Shown one piece after another: positions 55,374-63,697 of a stretch of 64,000 bases of DNA. The notes beneath the pieces were generated by a model. The model did no database searches. It saw nothing but the letters and a program-made list of their open reading frames with translations, and was not told the origin of the DNA. Source of the stretch: Clostridia bacterium (GTDB taxonomy: Bacteria; Bacillota; Clostridia; Christensenellales; Borkfalkiaceae); assembly GCA_017624285.1 (NCBI GenBank), contig JAGANI010000042.1, positions 23,345-87,344 on the forward strand. Direction: 5' to 3'. Each line of letters starts with the position of its first letter. Position 1 is the stretch's first letter. The position numbers and the translations under genes are program-made.

Positions 55374-55482
55374 GTACCTATAAATAATGCGCCACTATAC
55401 CACGTCGCTTTAATTTTGTTAGTGAAAGCTACAACTAACAACAAGACAATCTTTGATACAAGTCAATTATATAATACTACGC

Positions 55483-55512
55483 AAAAAAAGACACCAACCA
55501 GTGTCTTTTTTA
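55483..55512. terminator. Bidirectional terminator
   Basis: AAAAAGACAC/GTGTCTTTTT hairpin about 100 bases downstream of the Res gene and upstream of the DeoR promoter. The rest of the 55374-55608 gap shows nothing recognisable. Confidence 0.75.
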
Positions 55513-55608
55513 TTTGTATATGCACGAATAAATCTCGTTTTTAGGCATAGTGTGTGAGACAAAAAGTACTTTTTAGTTCCCTAAAAATATTATTTCTTAT
55601 AAATAAAA

Positions 55609-58476
55609 TTACGTTAACCAACTAAAATCATCTGTACTTATCCAATAATCTTTATATTTTTGCGGAATAGTACCTTCATCTTCATGAGCTAACTTCAAAT
55701 CAAAAGTTATTGTATAATTCTTATATTTAAACTCCGCTGGCTTCCCGTTAGTATAGAACAATTTTTCAAAACCATCAACTTTTGACAAATAAGAAGCATG
55801 TTCAGTTCCTTTTGGGTCAACGAATACAATTTTGTATTCGTTATCTTTTTTCATCCAGAATATAAAGTCTGGGTAAAACAGATGATAAGAATTATCTTTA
55901 ATACTATAGTAAGGCATAGCTATGTTACTGTTATCAACCGTTTGGTCAACCTTGGAGAACATCCAATCGTATTCAAACGAATTGTTCTTCTTTTCAATAT
56001 ATTTAACCAAATTATCGATAAAATCCACTTCACTTGAAACGTCTATAATATGCTTAATATAGCCCAATTTGTCGTGAAGTGATAAAATTAACGGCGTATA
56101 ATAATATTTTGCAATTTTATAAAGTTTTAAATCTCCTATTTCTTTTTCTGTTTCTGGTTTAATTGCTTGAATTCTTGACGCCAACTCTTCTGCCGTTATC
56201 TTCCCTTCTGAAAATAATTGCACTAATACTTTCGCATCTTCACCGCTACCCGAACCAGAGGATTCAATAAACTTTGTTAAATCTTTGCCTATGATATCCC
56301 ATTTCTCTTTTGCTATTTTTATATGCTTAAAATGAATTATATCGTCATATCCAAGTTCTTTAACGCCGTCCACATATTTTTCATTAATGCTTAAATGAGA
56401 AACTATACTTTTAAGAAGTGCAGGAATATTTTGATAATTCATTTTTGCATCTATCTTAAATAGTTTTGTAGAAACCGATAAACCTTCTCTTAACTTTATA
56501 ATATCTTCTTTGTCAATATCTGTGTTTAACAAAATAAGTTCATCACTCATTGAACCACAATATTTTACTAATTTATCATAAGCACTTTGAGAAATATGAA
56601 ATTTTGAAATATTGTTAACTTTATCCTTCTCTTTATAATAAGGCATTAGCAAATCAAACAATCTATCAACAGGCTTTAATTCAATAGTTTTCTCATCTGA
56701 TTTTTGAGTATCCATTGTTTCTAGAATTGTTTGAACGGCATTTCTGTTAGTTGCAAACACAAACAATGTTTCTAACAACTGATTTTTATTAGAATCTGTT
56801 ATCGGCAACCTTTGACGTCTATTAGCAGTAGGCTCAATTCTTACGCCCCGCCCTAAACTTTGTAGAACAAACTTTTTAGCGTCGCCCGTACCTATGTTAA
56901 TAAAATTCATCACGTTGGGTCTATTGCTATCCCACCCTTCATAGAACATTCTGCTACCAATAAGCATCGTAAAAGGAGAATCTTTTGAGTTTAATTCATC
57001 AAAATAGTGTCGTTCATCATAAGCTTGAACGATTAAATAATCCCCGTTTAATTTTTCACGAATATATTGAGATGCATCACCAATTCTAAATAAAGCAAAC
57101 GGTTTTTCTGCGGTAGCAAGTTTTAAGGCAAATTCTTTTCCCTTTTCTCCTTCTATAACCTGTATTTTACCAAAACTATTTGCATTAAAAGACACTCTTA
57201 AAATGTCACTAACCGTTATATTAAACAACGGCGTTTTTATCTGGTCGTTTTCTAATTTTAGAGACTCATCTCCAAATTGAAACTTTTGATTTTTTACAAA
57301 TTCATCATACAATTCACTTTTTGCTTGTTCAAACAAATCGGCATCAATACTTCCTTTTGCAATTTTAGCAAGTTCAGCAAAAAATAAATCTGTATCTGAA
57401 TCTTGTGTATTAACTTCGTTTACTAAAGTAACCATCAAAGGATTATGGTAATAACCAGTTTTTTTAGACTGCTTAACTAAGGTAAGCGTTATTAAAGACT
57501 TTAATACTTGTAATTGCTTGTCCTGCTCAGAAAAATCGTCTGATTTTTTCTTGAATTGATACTTACTTTCACTTAAATAAATATTTTTACCGTATTTAGC
57601 TCTTATAAATTTATTTAAGTTAAAGTTGTAACAAGTTGTAGCAAAATCCAAAGGGTCGGTAAAAGTAGCAGAAAAGTTAAACAAAAATCCATTTCTCGAC
57701 ATAATCGTAATGTAATCTTGTCTTAACGAATCTTCTTTGTCACCTTTATGTGCTTCGTCCATAAAGATATACCACTTACCGCCGTTATCATAAGTTACAG
57801 TATCAACTTTTCTAGTCTTTTCTTGATTAGAAAGTAAATCGCTTCTATAAACGTAAACCGTAATCTCATTAAAAATTTCAGCATTAAAGCTATTAGTTTC
57901 ATCTTCGTATTTTTTCAAAGACGCCAACTTGATTTTTCTATCTTTACCTAAATTATACTCATCCACCGCAGCAACAAACTGACTTTGAATTTTTTCGCTA
58001 GGCAATAAAACCATAAAGTCGTTGTTAGGAATAAGCCCTTTTCTTTTTAAATAATCAAGAATTTCTATCGTCTTAATTATAAGCAAAGTCTTACCGCTTG
58101 CTGTTGCCATCCAGAAACACATTCTATTAAAGAAGTTTTGACTGCTAATTACGTTTTGACCTTGATAAGTAGATTTCTCAAATCTTTCAATTAATCTATT
58201 GTATTTAGGATTTTCTTTTGCGCCATCAAATTCGGGCTCGTCAAAAGTATGTGTCGGCATACCAGCAGTAACACACAAATCAAATAATATCTTTTTATTT
58301 TGATTGTTAGTATAGTAGGTATTAAGAACTTTTATTGCATTTTTAATTGCTTTCTGTTGATAGTCAAACATGGTTTTAGTTAAACTATATTTGGCTATAT
58401 CAGGAACGCGCCATTCGCCTAAAGATTCATAACCGATATCTTCAATGGCTTCTTCAAGATATGTTATTACTTTCAT
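55609..58476 (-). CDS. Type III restriction enzyme, Res subunit
   Basis: A 955-residue helicase-nuclease. Superfamily 2 helicase motifs: Walker A ATASGKTLL (near 125), DEAH as FMDEAHKGDK, SAT as NFSATFTDP, and motif VI QSLGRGVRIEP. The C-terminal PD-(D/E)XK nuclease motif is YPDFIFW followed by VFVDPKG. This fits the Res subunit that translocates and cuts DNA in type III systems. Its ATG overlaps the stop of the Mod C-terminal fragment (TAATG). Confidence 0.9.
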   Translation of the reverse strand: MKVITYLEEAIEDIGYESLGEWRVPDIAKYSLTKTMFDYQQKAIKNAIKVLNTYYTNNQNKKILFDLCVTAGMPTHTFDEPEFDGAKENPKYNRLIERFEKSTYQGQNVISSQNFFNRMCFWMATASGKTLLIIKTIEILDYLKRKGLIPNNDFMVLLPSEKIQSQFVAAVDEYNLGKDRKIKLASLKKYEDETNSFNAEIFNEITVYVYRSDLLSNQEKTRKVDTVTYDNGGKWYIFMDEAHKGDKEDSLRQDYITIMSRNGFLFNFSATFTDPLDFATTCYNFNLNKFIRAKYGKNIYLSESKYQFKKKSDDFSEQDKQLQVLKSLITLTLVKQSKKTGYYHNPLMVTLVNEVNTQDSDTDLFFAELAKIAKGSIDADLFEQAKSELYDEFVKNQKFQFGDESLKLENDQIKTPLFNITVSDILRVSFNANSFGKIQVIEGEKGKEFALKLATAEKPFALFRIGDASQYIREKLNGDYLIVQAYDERHYFDELNSKDSPFTMLIGSRMFYEGWDSNRPNVMNFINIGTGDAKKFVLQSLGRGVRIEPTANRRQRLPITDSNKNQLLETLFVFATNRNAVQTILETMDTQKSDEKTIELKPVDRLFDLLMPYYKEKDKVNNISKFHISQSAYDKLVKYCGSMSDELILLNTDIDKEDIIKLREGLSVSTKLFKIDAKMNYQNIPALLKSIVSHLSINEKYVDGVKELGYDDIIHFKHIKIAKEKWDIIGKDLTKFIESSGSGSGEDAKVLVQLFSEGKITAEELASRIQAIKPETEKEIGDLKLYKIAKYYYTPLILSLHDKLGYIKHIIDVSSEVDFIDNLVKYIEKKNNSFEYDWMFSKVDQTVDNSNIAMPYYSIKDNSYHLFYPDFIFWMKKDNEYKIVFVDPKGTEHASYLSKVDGFEKLFYTNGKPAEFKYKNYTITFDLKLAHEDEGTIPQKYKDYWISTDDFSWLT

Positions 58477-59381
58477 TATTCTTTACCCCACCAAATAAAA
58501 GGTTTTAACATTTTAACAAATGCAATCTTTTCTTCATTGCTCATATTGTTAACATTATATTTAATAGGTTCAGAAATATCCTTTAATTTTACGCTATCAG
58601 CAGTAATTCTTTCCATTGCTTTACCATACAACATAGAAATACTTTCAGGTAAATCTATGTCATCATACAATTTACTTAAATCAACGTTAATTTCGTTATC
58701 TTTTATTTCTAAAATCTTAGATAATTTTTCGTCAGCAAAGAAAACGTATTGACTACATACATCCTCAGCGTAAACATCGCCAATATCAGTATAAACAGCG
58801 TTGTCTAATACGTCTTCGTATTGTTCTAATGAATAATACTTAAAGAAACCGCCACCAGAATATCCAACATTATTACTTATACCACAAGGCTCATGTCTTC
58901 CACTATTAGCAACAATTTCTTTTAATCTTCCTAATAAGCCAACTTTATTAACAACAGCCTCTAAAACTTTTTCAGACTCATTTAATTCCAGCACATCAAA
59001 ATCCTTATAAATATCCACTTTGTTCGTTGGCGAATTTTTATATTTTATCTTAGAAACATAGAAAGTGTTGAAATGCTCACCTAGTTCTACACCGATAAAT
59101 TTATTCCCCAGTTTTTTTGCAACAGCGATAGAAGAACCACTTCCTGCAAAAAAGTCCATAAAATAATTCCCTGATGGTATTTGGACTATACTTTGTAATA
59201 AATGCAACAAACCTTCTGGCTTTTGCGAATTACTAAAAGAAAAGAATTCATCTGATAGATTTAACACCTTTCTAACATTATATTTCATGTTAGTTATAGG
59301 GTCTAAAAATTCTCCTTCAAATATATCTCTCAATAAAGTATCTGTGTAATATCTTCCATTTTCATCTTTCTTTGCACCCAT
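58476..59381 (-). CDS. Type III Mod methyltransferase, C-terminal part
   Basis: A 301-residue reading frame holding the rest of the mod gene: recognition region DENGRYYTDTLLRDIFEG (typical Mod sequence), then motif X/I with FMDFFAGSGSSIAVAKKLG (S-adenosylmethionine binding) and GVELGE. It is in the same frame as the N-terminal part, separated by one TAA at 59400-59402 and six sense codons. No ribosome site precedes its first ATG. Read-through, coupling or a decayed gene are possible. Confidence 0.8.
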   Translation of the reverse strand: MGAKKDENGRYYTDTLLRDIFEGEFLDPITNMKYNVRKVLNLSDEFFSFSNSQKPEGLLHLLQSIVQIPSGNYFMDFFAGSGSSIAVAKKLGNKFIGVELGEHFNTFYVSKIKYKNSPTNKVDIYKDFDVLELNESEKVLEAVVNKVGLLGRLKEIVANSGRHEPCGISNNVGYSGGGFFKYYSLEQYEDVLDNAVYTDIGDVYAEDVCSQYVFFADEKLSKILEIKDNEINVDLSKLYDDIDLPESISMLYGKAMERITADSVKLKDISEPIKYNVNNMSNEEKIAFVKMLKPFIWWGKE

Positions 59382-59399
59382 AAATTTCTTTTCATAATA

Positions 59400-60944
59400 T
59401 TACCTTTCCGTAATAGGGTGTAAAACAAATTCGTCTTTGTTATTAGAATAAAACAATATGCTATCGTGTTTATAAGGCATAGTTTTAGAATCTGATGCTC
59501 CACCAGACCTATAAGACCAAGCTATATTATTAATAAAATTGCTTTTACCTAAAATATCATCAAGAAGTTCTCTTCCCCTATGCTCTGCAAAGTGGTCTAA
59601 GTGAAGGTATAACGACCCTTTTGTAGTCAACATATCTTTCGACATATTTAACCTATCACTCATTAAACTAAGCCAAGTTGAATCTTGGTATTCATCCATA
59701 TATTCAAAATCACTACCAGTATTAAACGGTGGGTCAATATAAATATTCCCAACTCGATGTTTAAATTTATATTTTATACTGTTTAATGCTTGATAATTTT
59801 CACTATGAACCAAATAGCCATCTAAAGCATCATCCAAATTATCAAACAACGACAAAATTTCTAATTCTAAATCCTTAAAATATTTTGTATCAATAGGAAG
59901 ATGAGGATGTTTAGCTAGTTCTAAAACGCTGAAACTAAAATTATCATCTACTAAGGCTAATTTTTGCCATTCTTCAATTTGACTTAATAAATTTGCATGA
60001 TTTCTAATTTTTTCAATTAAATCATTAGTAAGTTTATCAATTGAAATGACGTAATTAGAGTTTCTTACAAACTTAGGCTTGTTCCAAATTTTTACTAATT
60101 CATCTTCAAATTGCGCAATAAACGATATCAACTTCTTTGCGTAAATTTTTACTGCTTTAAGTTGGGTAAGTCTTGCTTGGTCAAAGTCGCTATCCTCCTC
60201 AAGCAATATTTGATGCAAGAAAATATCTAACTGTTCTTCTAAAAACGCCTTTGCGTTTTTATTTATAAAGAAGTCAACCGTTGTTTGCTTCTTAAATGTG
60301 TTTATTGCTTTTTCTATAATTTCGCCTTTAACACCAGAGCTTAAGCTAATTGCGCCAATATCTGTTTTTCTCCCACGTTCACTATAACCCACCGTTAGAA
60401 CAAAAGTTTTATCGCCAGTAGTGTCGTCGTGGACGTTTTCCACTTTACCAACGTTAGTTTCTTTGTATGCAAAAACTAATTCCTTCTTTTCATTGTTTTG
60501 CTTTTGTTTCAAATCGCCAACGTCAAAGAAAAACACGTAATTTTGCTTATCTTCCGTATCCATCGCTTTTATATAGATACTTCTAAACAAAATATCGCTT
60601 TTTACGTAATAAAGCATGTTCGTTTTCCAGAATAAAACTACGTCTTTATTATCTGAATACACCTTTTCATAAACTTTTTGCCAGTTAGCAGTTTTAGTAA
60701 AGTAAACAGAGCCACATTCACTAAAATATTTTTCAAAAAAGTTAAAAAGCAAGTTGTAAAAATCTTCCTTAAAAGATTCACTTATAACTGCATCATTGTT
60801 TATATCCGTTTTAAGACTATCAACAACTTGTCTATAATATTTTTCTTTTATTTTAAGTAGGTTTACGTACCCACCTTCTCCTTCTATTGGCGCTCCCACA
60901 AAAATTCTTTCTAACGCATCATAAAATTTCTTTTCGTGTTTCAT
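59400..60944 (-). CDS. Type III Mod methyltransferase, N-terminal part
   Basis: A 514-residue frame carrying the N-terminal domain, the catalytic motif IV IYIDPPFNTGSDFEY (near 405) and SYRSGG, ending in HPITER at a TAA (59400). Continuing in frame past the stop gives YYEKKF and then the recognition region and S-adenosylmethionine site of the next feature. A class beta N6-adenine methyltransferase should have all motifs in one chain, so this gene is interrupted. AAAGGAG precedes the ATG. It overlaps the small RHH gene by 26 bases. Confidence 0.85.
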   Translation of the reverse strand: MKHEKKFYDALERIFVGAPIEGEGGYVNLLKIKEKYYRQVVDSLKTDINNDAVISESFKEDFYNLLFNFFEKYFSECGSVYFTKTANWQKVYEKVYSDNKDVVLFWKTNMLYYVKSDILFRSIYIKAMDTEDKQNYVFFFDVGDLKQKQNNEKKELVFAYKETNVGKVENVHDDTTGDKTFVLTVGYSERGRKTDIGAISLSSGVKGEIIEKAINTFKKQTTVDFFINKNAKAFLEEQLDIFLHQILLEEDSDFDQARLTQLKAVKIYAKKLISFIAQFEDELVKIWNKPKFVRNSNYVISIDKLTNDLIEKIRNHANLLSQIEEWQKLALVDDNFSFSVLELAKHPHLPIDTKYFKDLELEILSLFDNLDDALDGYLVHSENYQALNSIKYKFKHRVGNIYIDPPFNTGSDFEYMDEYQDSTWLSLMSDRLNMSKDMLTTKGSLYLHLDHFAEHRGRELLDDILGKSNFINNIAWSYRSGGASDSKTMPYKHDSILFYSNNKDEFVLHPITER

Positions 60945-61122
60945 TACTGTTCTCCTTTAATCCTTTTTCGATAATTTCCGTTAAAAAATCGTTTATGCTA
61001 TAAGCGTAATTTTCATTTTCTTTAATTTCGTTTACCTTTTCCCTAATCTGCTTATACATTTTTGGTGGCAAACGTAACGGAAACGTAACCTTATCAACCG
61101 TTGGCGTTTTTGTCTTATTCAT
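60919..61122 (-). CDS. Ribbon-helix-helix small regulator
   Basis: A 67-residue basic protein. Residues about 12-56 read KVTFPLRLPPKMYKQIREKV then NDFLTEIIEKGL: a beta strand and two helices as in Arc/MetJ-type RHH repressors. It is first gene of the restriction-modification operon and overlaps mod by 26 bases. Two identical palindromes surround its promoter, so it likely autoregulates and times expression of the restriction system. It could alternatively be an orphan antitoxin-like protein. Confidence 0.7.
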   Translation of the reverse strand: MNKTKTPTVDKVTFPLRLPPKMYKQIREKVNEIKENENYAYSINDFLTEIIEKGLKENSNETRKEIL

Positions 61123-61142
61123 ATCATAATCTCCATTTTATA

Positions 61143-61176
61143 ATGATATCATAATATTATAGTACTATGATATCAT
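61143..61176. promoter_or_regulatory. Candidate RHH operator: two ATGATATCAT palindromes around the -10
   Basis: Perfect palindromes ATGATATCAT at 61143-61152 and 61167-61176, centres 24 bp apart. Between them lies the minus-strand TATAAT (61156-61161), with a weak TTTTAC -35 near 61179. Binding would block transcription. Confidence 0.65.
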
Positions 61177-61384
61177 ATGTAAAATAAAAAATCAAGGATT
61201 TTTGGGAAATTTAAGTTCAAATCCAGGTGTGGAAGAGTTTTTGCATACATTGACTTAAAGTGTATGGGACAAAATCTATCGTGGCATTTTTCTAAAAAAT
61301 TGCACTAAAAAAGACCTATAAAAGCGTAAAAAAGCTCTTATAGATCTTAATTTTTGCAGTAAAAGCCGATTTTAGCGTAAAAAT
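61177..61384. other. Intergenic region with no recognisable gene
   Basis: A+T-rich stretch between the RM operator and the terminator of the imported cellulase-like gene. It has several A and T runs but no open frame or RNA I can support. Confidence 0.5.
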
Positions 61385-61415
61385 AAAAAAGACCATCTAT
61401 TGATGGTCCTTTTTG
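61385..61415 (-). terminator. Rho-independent terminator of the cellulase-like gene
   Basis: GACCATC/GATGGTC hairpin with U tract, downstream of 61491. Confidence 0.75.
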
Positions 61416-61490
61416 TTTGGGCTCATAGTACAAAAATGAAACTCTATAAAATGAAGATTAGCGAAGGGAAGCACCCTTAAGTCTAAAAAG

Positions 61491-62756
61491 TCAATCGTTT
61501 CCAAGAAAAATCTTATTCATTTCAAGAAGCTTTTGAGGACAAAGGTTCCAACTCGGGTCCTCAGGTCCTGAACAAGTACGGATCACCGTTCCCCAAAGCC
61601 CCGCCTCGCGGTACAGGATAACCATCTCCTTGACAAGTTCCCAATATTCCTCGGATTTTTCCTCCCAGAGCAATTTATAGCCTCCACTATAGGTAACTCC
61701 CTCCCCACACACGACGGGAACATTTGGAAAGTGTTTTTCTAAAATTCCTTTAAGATCGGCAACCGAACGGTTTACCTTCCCTTTGAAGTCCTCTATATGC
61801 TTCTTAAGATAAGAAATCATTTTTTCCTCGACAAAAGGTATCTTCTCCGAGTCCAAATTGGCATAAAAATATACCCTGTTATACCAACCGTAATCGGGTA
61901 TGTTGTCGCTATCGGCCAGCGCTTCAATTTCTTCCTTTGAAATTCTTGTGCTTCCTAATAATGACTCATCTGCCTCAAGATAGTCATATACTCTCCACAA
62001 GAAATAATTATGAAAATTTAAAACCTCAAGATTTGTAGGCGCCTGTCTTACGTCGGGATAATAACTCCAGGAATCAAATGCAAACAATATATGCGGATGT
62101 CTTTCCTTAAGCCACGCTATCGCCGCCTCATGCTTTTCTCTGAAAACGGCAATTTCTGCATCCGAAAGATTATTTTCACCATATCCGTTAACAAAACGCA
62201 AGCCGTCTGCCTCATTGAATATCTCCGCAAACGCGATCTGCGTGTCAAGTCCGCGATCTTCAAGCTCAACCAAAATATAATGAAGATACTCGGCAAAAGC
62301 CTGAAATCTTTCAAGCGGAGGAATGTCGTGTAATTCCTTATTCAATTTACGATCCTTTAAAAACCAACAGGTGTGAAGATAATACCAAGAAGATAAAATA
62401 ACATAGATGCCATGCCTTTTTGCCGCCTCAAAGAATGCTATTAACCGTCCGTGGATATCGCAAAGACCAGGTTCTCCTGTTGCACCAAACTGTCTCATAG
62501 TCCTGTCGTGCTCACCGAATATCTGACCGAAAACGACCTTACCGCGCAATTTTCCGTCACAATCATGGATCAGTCCAGCACCATCATCCAAACGAATGCA
62601 GTTAAAGCCCCTTTCCACGTGCTCTCTCATCATTTTATCAATGTCGTGGTATGCTCCGCTCTCATCCGTATCATAGAGCCCCCATATAGGAAAAGAAATA
62701 GTAAGCCTCTTTGGTAAATGTGCAGGAATTTTGTCAGCATTTCTAACAAAGCTCAT
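61491..62756 (-). CDS. Cellulase-like (GH5-type) protein, probably imported
   Basis: A 421-residue TIM-barrel protein starting at the ATG at 62756 (GAGGAG six bases upstream); a longer frame reads into the decayed DUF6061 gene. Landmarks GFNCIRLDDG, AEIFNEADGL (acid/base Glu) and VPVVCGEGVTYSGG (nucleophile Glu) fit cellulase-like clan A hydrolases. Codon choice is clearly richer in G and C at third positions than the neighbours (GCC, CTC, GAC), which suggests transfer from another Firmicute. No signal peptide; substrate unknown. Confidence 0.65.
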   Translation of the reverse strand: MSFVRNADKIPAHLPKRLTISFPIWGLYDTDESGAYHDIDKMMREHVERGFNCIRLDDGAGLIHDCDGKLRGKVVFGQIFGEHDRTMRQFGATGEPGLCDIHGRLIAFFEAAKRHGIYVILSSWYYLHTCWFLKDRKLNKELHDIPPLERFQAFAEYLHYILVELEDRGLDTQIAFAEIFNEADGLRFVNGYGENNLSDAEIAVFREKHEAAIAWLKERHPHILFAFDSWSYYPDVRQAPTNLEVLNFHNYFLWRVYDYLEADESLLGSTRISKEEIEALADSDNIPDYGWYNRVYFYANLDSEKIPFVEEKMISYLKKHIEDFKGKVNRSVADLKGILEKHFPNVPVVCGEGVTYSGGYKLLWEEKSEEYWELVKEMVILYREAGLWGTVIRTCSGPEDPSWNLCPQKLLEMNKIFLGND

Positions 62757-62862
62757 AAAAAACTCCTCAATTTTGAAATATCTCACTTCGTTCGATGTGA
62801 AATGAAATTTGCCCAGGGCAGCCATTGTATGCAGAAAATACGCTGGATAGGTCAATGGATTA

Positions 62863-63005
62863 GTCCAGTTCTGACCGCTGATACATATTGTCAGCAATTA
62901 ATTCTCCACGGCAATGGTATCAATGGCAATCATACAGCCATCTGAAAACTTCAGCTCCACACATACGGTATCGAAGTTAAATTCACAGCTAATAAGTTTT
63001 CTCAT
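62863..63005 (-). pseudogene. Decayed DUF6061 gene
   Basis: From the ATG at 63005 (AGAGGATTTG upstream) a 35-residue frame reads MRKLISCEFNFDT... to VEN and stops at 62898. Shifting frame by one base after the stop continues ADNMYQRSELD (62895-62863), which is the next part of the DUF6061 sequence as I know it. The gene is thus broken by a one-base deletion and truncated. Marks horizontally moved DNA from a gut Firmicute. Confidence 0.6.
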
Positions 63006-63077
63006 AATCAAATCCTCTATAATCAAGCTTGTTTCTTCTTTCTCGGCCATCTTGGTTTAGAGTTCGGATTATATTGC

Positions 63078-63100
63078 TTTGGCTGCCTCTCGTTGACTCG
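63078..63100 (-). repeat. Partial copy of the tRNA-Asn 3' end
   Basis: TTTGGCTGCCTCT (63078-63090) is identical to 63274-63286, where it is the 3' end of the tRNA-Asn gene on the minus strand. After four mismatches GACTCG also matches. 19 of 23 bases are shared. It may be an attachment-site remnant. Confidence 0.55.
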
Positions 63101-63157
63101 TCCGTAGTCCCCAAGTAAAACAAACCTTAATTTGTATATATTATCAGGGCGTAGTTC

Positions 63158-63237
63158 CTATTGCGCTAGCAATAGCACAGACGACAATATTTGCAATAGC
63201 AAATATTTGTCAGTTTACACCGACGGAGTTGGTGTAA
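63158..63237. repeat. Three consecutive small hairpins downstream of tRNA-Asn
   Basis: CTATTGC/GCAATAG (63158-63175), GACAA..TTTGC/GCAAAT..TTGTC (63183-63211) and TTTACACC/GGTGTAA (63214-63237). They resemble the hairpin array near 44.5 kb in style but have different sequence. Confidence 0.5.
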
Positions 63238-63238
63238 T

Positions 63239-63272
63239 AAAAAAGAGATACCATAAAAGGTGTCTCTTTTTT
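63239..63272 (-). terminator. Rho-independent terminator of the rRNA-tRNA operon
   Basis: AAAAAGAGATACC/GGTGTCTCTTTTT hairpin with U tract right after the tRNA-Asn gene on the minus strand. Confidence 0.8.
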
Positions 63273-63275
63273 ATT

Positions 63276-63351
63276 TGGCTGCCTCTGTCAGACTCGAACT
63301 GACGACAACGCGGTTAACAGCCGCGGGCTCTACCTGCTGAGCTAAGAGGCA
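63276..63351 (-). tRNA. tRNA-Asn (GTT), CCA encoded
   Basis: Minus-strand 76-nt cloverleaf: acceptor TGCCTCT/AGAGGCA, D-arm TAGCTCAGCAGGTAGA, anticodon loop CTGTTAACC with GTT, T-arm GTTCGAGTC, and genomic CCA. Last gene of the rRNA operon. Confidence 0.95.
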
Positions 63352-63399
63352 TTATACTAAAGGCTTCCTCTACCCGAGAAAGCCCTTAATACTTTTGGA

Positions 63400-63515
63400 T
63401 GCGGCAACTTCCTATCTTCCCATATCGTCACCAATATAGTATTTTCGGCGCTAGTGAGCTTAACTTCTGTGTTCGGTATGAGTACAGGTGGATCCTCACC
63501 GCCATTATCACCGCA
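63400..63515 (-). rRNA. 5S ribosomal RNA
   Basis: Minus-strand 116-nt 5S: ends TGCGG/CCGCA pair, with the conserved CCGAACACAGAAGTTAAGC segment. Ends are set by pairing and may be off by a base or two. Confidence 0.92.
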
Positions 63516-63697
63516 ATGGTATATATCGTGTCTCTAAACACGGGTATATCTATTCTCTTCCCGTAGAATCACTACTACATAGAAAATATATCACTTTTAT
63601 CTCATCTTGTCAATTAATTTATCTTATCTAGCCTTGGCTAAATCTTCCTTTCGTCAAGGATCCATATCAATTCTTCCTTTAATCTCTTTCCTAAGAG

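Noticed and set aside
61213..61232. GTTCAAATCC resembling a tRNA T-loop downstream of the RM operon
   Set aside because: The flanking bases do not pair as a T-stem or acceptor and no anticodon arm precedes it.
62757..62897. N-terminal extension of the cellulase-like protein up to residue 47 of the longer frame
   Set aside because: It lies inside the out-of-frame remnant of the DUF6061 gene; the ATG at 62756 has GAGGAG at proper distance.
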